A DNA stretch of 7,583 nucleotides. It comes from Anaerolineae bacterium (GTDB lineage Bacteria > Chloroflexota > Anaerolineae > JAAYZQ01). Under the pieces are notes generated by a model. It was not told the origin of the DNA, made no database searches, and saw only the letters and a program-made list of their open reading frames with translations. Both the position numbers and the translations under genes were made by a program. Positions 5,838 to 7,583 of this stretch are shown in pieces. The stretch spans positions 1 through 7,583 of the forward strand of contig JAFGIA010000446.1 of NCBI GenBank assembly GCA_016929795.1, written 5' to 3'. Positions within the stretch are counted from its first letter, which is position 1. Every line of letters begins with the position of its first letter.

Positions 5838-6701
5838 TTATGTGATCTTTTCAACCTGCAAGAAATCGAGCTCTACCGGCGTCTCGCGTCCAAAGAACGA
5901 CACCAGGATGCGCACCTTGCCCTTATCGGGATAGATCTCGTCCACCGCTCCGACAAAGTCTTCGAAGGGGCCATCGGCGATGCGCACTTTTTGGCCTGGA
6001 CGGAAAGTCACCTTCACCTTGGGTGTCTCGGCCCGCATGCGCTTCAGAATTCTGTCAACGTCACGCTGGCGCAGGGGTGTCGGGCGGCGGACCGATCCGA
6101 CAAAGCCGGTAACCCCTGGCGTGTTACGGACGACGTACCATGACTCCTCGTCCATGATCATGTCGACCAGGATATAGCCAGGAAAGATGCGGCGCTCAAC
6201 CGTGCGCCGCTGCCCGTCCTTCAGCTCGATCTCTTCCTCAGTCGGCACGACGACGGCAAAGATCTTGTCTTGCACGGCAAGCGATTCGATCCGGTGCTCG
6301 AGGTTCTTTTTGACCTTGTTCTCATAGCCAGAATAACTGTGGACGACATACCAATTGCGACCTTCCTGGCGGATCTCTCCTTCTTCATCGTCATCTGCCG
6401 GCCCTTCGTCGTCCTCATCCACCAGGTAGTCGTCCGCCAGGTCGGTGTCTCCCAACAGGTCGCTGAGGCTGATGGCATCTTCCGCCTCGACAGCCTTCGG
6501 GGCTGGCTTGGGCTCTTTTTTCTCGACAGGCTCCAGGTACGATGCGAAAAGCCGGCGCGCCCGATCTTCGGGCTCCAGATCCTTGTCGTCCAGCTCAGCG
6601 GGAGTTTCTTTTTCTTGCGATGCGTCGGTTTCTGCTTCCGCCTCGGCGTCTTCCAGCTCGAGCTCTTCGTCTTCAGTTACCTGGTTCAATTCCTTTGCCA
6701 T
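5838..6701 (-). CDS. nusG: Transcription elongation factor NusG with long acidic N-terminal extension
   Basis: NusG binds RNA polymerase and links it to Rho or the ribosome. The 287 residues clearly exceed the usual 175-185. Residues 1 to about 114 are an extension rich in Glu and Asp with a basic/proline patch (KKEPKPAPK, 61-69) and no family match that I recognise. The NGN domain runs from about 115 (RNWYVVHSYSGYENKVKKNL) through RRIFPGYILVDM to the PTPLRQRDVDRIL region. The KOW domain is about 231-287 (RPGQKVRIADGPFEDFVGAV). The ATG at 6699-6701 lies 4 nt after the secE stop, which supports this start despite no clear ribosome binding site. A GTG at codon 94 has no ribosome binding site and is less likely. 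The extension is encoded in the same GC-rich style as the rest. Confidence 0.95.
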   Translation of the reverse strand: MAKELNQVTEDEELELEDAEAEAETDASQEKETPAELDDKDLEPEDRARRLFASYLEPVEKKEPKPAPKAVEAEDAISLSDLLGDTDLADDYLVDEDDEGPADDDEEGEIRQEGRNWYVVHSYSGYENKVKKNLEHRIESLAVQDKIFAVVVPTEEEIELKDGQRRTVERRIFPGYILVDMIMDEESWYVVRNTPGVTGFVGSVRRPTPLRQRDVDRILKRMRAETPKVKVTFRPGQKVRIADGPFEDFVGAVDEIYPDKGKVRILVSFFGRETPVELDFLQVEKIT

Positions 6702-6705
6702 CCGC

Positions 6706-6933
6706 TTATGCCACTAGGTTGAGAAAACCACCGACGAGCGCGGAAAAGAGCCAGTCCATCAGTCCCAGAACGATGGCCAGAAACGAGGTTACCGCAACCA
6801 CGATGATGGTCAGGTTAATTGCCTCTTTCCTCGTCGGCCACGATACCTTTTTCAGCTCGAACCACGTATCGCGCAGATACTGAACGATCCGATTCTCGCC
6901 TTTGTTCTTGTCGGTCACAGTTCTCGCCACCAC
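6706..6933 (-). CDS. secE: Preprotein translocase subunit SecE
   Basis: SecE is the small essential subunit that clamps SecY in the membrane channel. The typical single-TM form has an amphipathic helix with the signature FELKKVSWPTRKEA, then one membrane segment of about 22 residues (LTIIVVAVTSFLAIVLGLMDWL). I chose the GTG at 6931-6933 (75 residues), because AAGGAG on the - strand (6944-6939) lies 5 nt upstream. A second GTG at 6928-6930 is equally plausible (8 nt). The frame is open upstream to an ATG at 7009-7011, but that would start next to the tRNA and has no support. It is coupled to nusG, with 4 nt between them. Confidence 0.93.
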   Translation of the reverse strand: MVARTVTDKNKGENRIVQYLRDTWFELKKVSWPTRKEAINLTIIVVAVTSFLAIVLGLMDWLFSALVGGFLNLVA

Positions 6934-6968
6934 TGTTGCTCCTTTTGTCCGAGCTTGTAACACTGGAA

Positions 6969-7006
6969 GACACCGCCCCATATCCGGCTGTGCATGAGAC
7001 GGTGTC
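6969..7006 (-). other. Inverted repeat between tRNA-Trp and secE
   Basis: GACACCG (6969-6975) and CGGTGTC (7000-7006) form a perfect 7-bp stem around 24 nt, with CAT/ATG able to pair inside. There is no T-run, so this is not a terminator. It could guide RNA processing between the tRNA and secE mRNA, or be chance. Confidence 0.4.
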
Positions 7007-7018
7007 CTCATCGCCAGG

Positions 7019-7091
7019 CAGGCCAGGCAGGAATCGAACCCGCAACCTACGGTTTTGGAGACCGTTGCTCTGCCAATTGAGCTACTGGCCT
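7019..7091 (-). tRNA. tRNA-Trp (anticodon CCA), copy 2 in transcription order
   Basis: The 73-nt gene folds into a full cloverleaf on the - strand. It has acceptor AGGCCAG/CTGGCCT (7 bp), D stem GCTC/GAGC, and anticodon stem ACGGT/ACCGT with loop CTCCAAA, so the anticodon is CCA. The variable loop is 5 nt and the T arm is GCGGG-TTCGATT-CCTGC. Discriminator G73 fits Trp identity. The 3' CCA is not encoded (CCT follows). It lies upstream of secE. Confidence 0.97.
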
Positions 7092-7178
7092 ACACAAGTC
7101 GACGGTGCACTCACCGCCGGCCTATTAACTATCTCTCTCAGCCGCGATGATCTCGCGTCGACAAACAATTGTCACAGG

Positions 7179-7251
7179 CAGGCCAGGCAGGAATCGAACC
7201 CGCAACCTACGGTTTTGGAGACCGTTGCTCTGCCAATTGAGCTACTGGCCT
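7179..7251 (-). tRNA. tRNA-Trp (anticodon CCA), copy 1 in transcription order
   Basis: This gene is identical base for base to the copy at 7019-7091, with the same cloverleaf, anticodon CCA and discriminator G. It lies downstream of rpmG with a 69-nt gap, the common place for tRNA-Trp in tuf-rpmG-secE clusters. The 3' CCA is not encoded. Confidence 0.97.
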
Positions 7252-7266
7252 GTGCCGGCTAATGAC

Positions 7267-7286
7267 ATGTCGGCTATGTCCGACAT
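7267..7286 (-). other. Hairpin between rpmG and tRNA-Trp
   Basis: ATGTCGG (7267-7273) and CCGACAT (7280-7286) form a perfect 7-bp stem with a 6-nt loop. No T-run follows on the - strand, so it is more likely a processing or mRNA 3'-end stability structure than a terminator. Confidence 0.5.
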
Positions 7287-7320
7287 TGGTTGCGTCTGCC
7301 GCGTCGTTAGCCGTTTCCAG

Positions 7321-7485
7321 CTACTTGGTCTCGCGATGAACCGTATGCGTACGGCACCGCGGGCAATATTTCTTTAGCTCCATGCGGCTCGGGTCATTAC
7401 GCCGATTCTTTTCGGTCGTATAGTTCCGCTCACGGCACTCGGTGCACGCGAGAGTCATAACCAAACGAATCGCTTTCTTTGCCAT
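7321..7485 (-). CDS. rpmG: 50S ribosomal protein L33
   Basis: This 54-residue ribosomal protein is of the zinc-ribbon type, with two CxxC pairs: ACTEC (C14, C17) and YCPRC (C42, C45). The family sequence is clear: [16 protein letters not shown], then [18 protein letters not shown]. It starts at ATG 7483-7485, only 10 nt after the tuf stop. Its ribosome binding site is weak (GCAGGC), so translation may depend on tuf. Zinc-binding L33 forms are kept when zinc is sufficient; no second form is seen here. Confidence 0.95.
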   Translation of the reverse strand: MAKKAIRLVMTLACTECRERNYTTEKNRRNDPSRMELKKYCPRCRTHTVHRETK

Positions 7486-7495
7486 GTTTGCCTGC

Positions 7496-7583
7496 TTATT
7501 CTATGATCTGGGTGATAACCCCAGAGCCAACGGTGCGACCACCCTCACGGATGGCAAAGCGCGAGCCAGCCTCGACGGCCACC
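7496..7583 (-). CDS. tuf: Elongation factor Tu, C-terminal end only
   Basis: These are the last 28 residues of EF-Tu, the GTPase that brings aminoacyl-tRNA to the ribosome. The tail [20 protein letters not shown] is the highly conserved end of domain 3, followed here by IE and TAA (7496-7498). The rest lies outside the window. EF-Tu does not deliver Sec-tRNA; SelB does. Confidence 0.96.
   Translation of the reverse strand, partial: VAVEAGSRFAIREGGRTVGSGVITQIIE

Larger units (their letters stand above)
7015..7251 (-). repeat. Direct repeat of 77 bp carrying the two tRNA-Trp copies
   Basis: Bases 7015-7091 and 7175-7251 are identical over 77 bp, with a 160-bp offset. The repeat covers the whole tRNA plus 4 nt of 3' flank and ends abruptly at the tRNA 5' end. 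The 83-bp spacer is not repeated. Confidence 0.95.

Noticed and set aside
4519..6143. Two long + strand open frames (4519-5223 and 5220-6143)
   Set aside because: They mirror rplA, rplK and nusG, which are unmistakable on the - strand.
6934..7011. Upstream ATG start of secE at 7009-7011
   Set aside because: The extra 26 residues look unlike SecE, lie next to the tRNA 3' end and have no ribosome binding site. GTG at 6933 has AAGGAG 5 nt upstream.
7015..7251. Two-unit repeat as a CRISPR fragment or attachment-site pair
   Set aside because: The repeat unit is a complete tRNA gene, and no integrase or partial tRNA copy is present.

Overview
This 7.6 kb window comes from a bacterium with fairly high GC content. 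It holds two gene blocks that converge on one strong bidirectional terminator near 3229-3268. The right block is a standard bacterial tuf-rpmG-tRNA-secE-nusG-rplKAJL cluster, so the organism is not an archaeon, although the left block resembles methanogen electron-transfer machinery. The gene set and the style of the proteins would fit an anaerobic Chloroflexota-like lineage, but that is a weak guess from memory. Use of selenocysteine (Sec) is strongly supported.

Left block, + strand (1-3215): the 3' part of an MvhD/VhuD-type delta subunit, then a ferredoxin-like subunit with two [4Fe-4S] motifs (296-1105), then a molybdopterin formate dehydrogenase catalytic subunit, FdhA (1134-3215). Both the MvhD-like gene and fdhA carry an in-frame TGA exactly where the family has a conserved Cys/Sec (41-43 and 1545-1547). 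Each TGA is followed by CAC (His) and, after 12 nt, by a hairpin with SECIS-like geometry. A standard gene caller would lose the N-terminal side of the first gene and split fdhA in two. The three genes look like parts of one soluble complex. In it, formate electrons would pass from FdhA through the ferredoxin-like subunit and MvhD to an HdrA-type flavoprotein, probably encoded just upstream of the window.

Right block, - strand (3286-7583, read from high to low coordinates): the tail of tuf (EF-Tu), rpmG (L33), two identical tRNA-Trp(CCA) genes, secE, nusG with a 114-residue acidic N-terminal extension, rplK (L11), rplA (L1), a leader resembling the L10 autoregulatory leader with an attenuator hairpin, rplJ (L10, TTG start) and rplL (L7/L12). 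The cluster ends at rplL. The rpoB gene that normally follows is absent, and the convergent fdh operon takes its place.

The tRNA-Trp anticodon CCA reads only UGG, and the ferredoxin-like gene ends in TGA. Reading the two in-frame TGAs as Sec is therefore better supported than reading them as Trp or as mutations. Non-coding stretches are all under 300 bases. The longest (4288-4560) is mostly the L10 leader.
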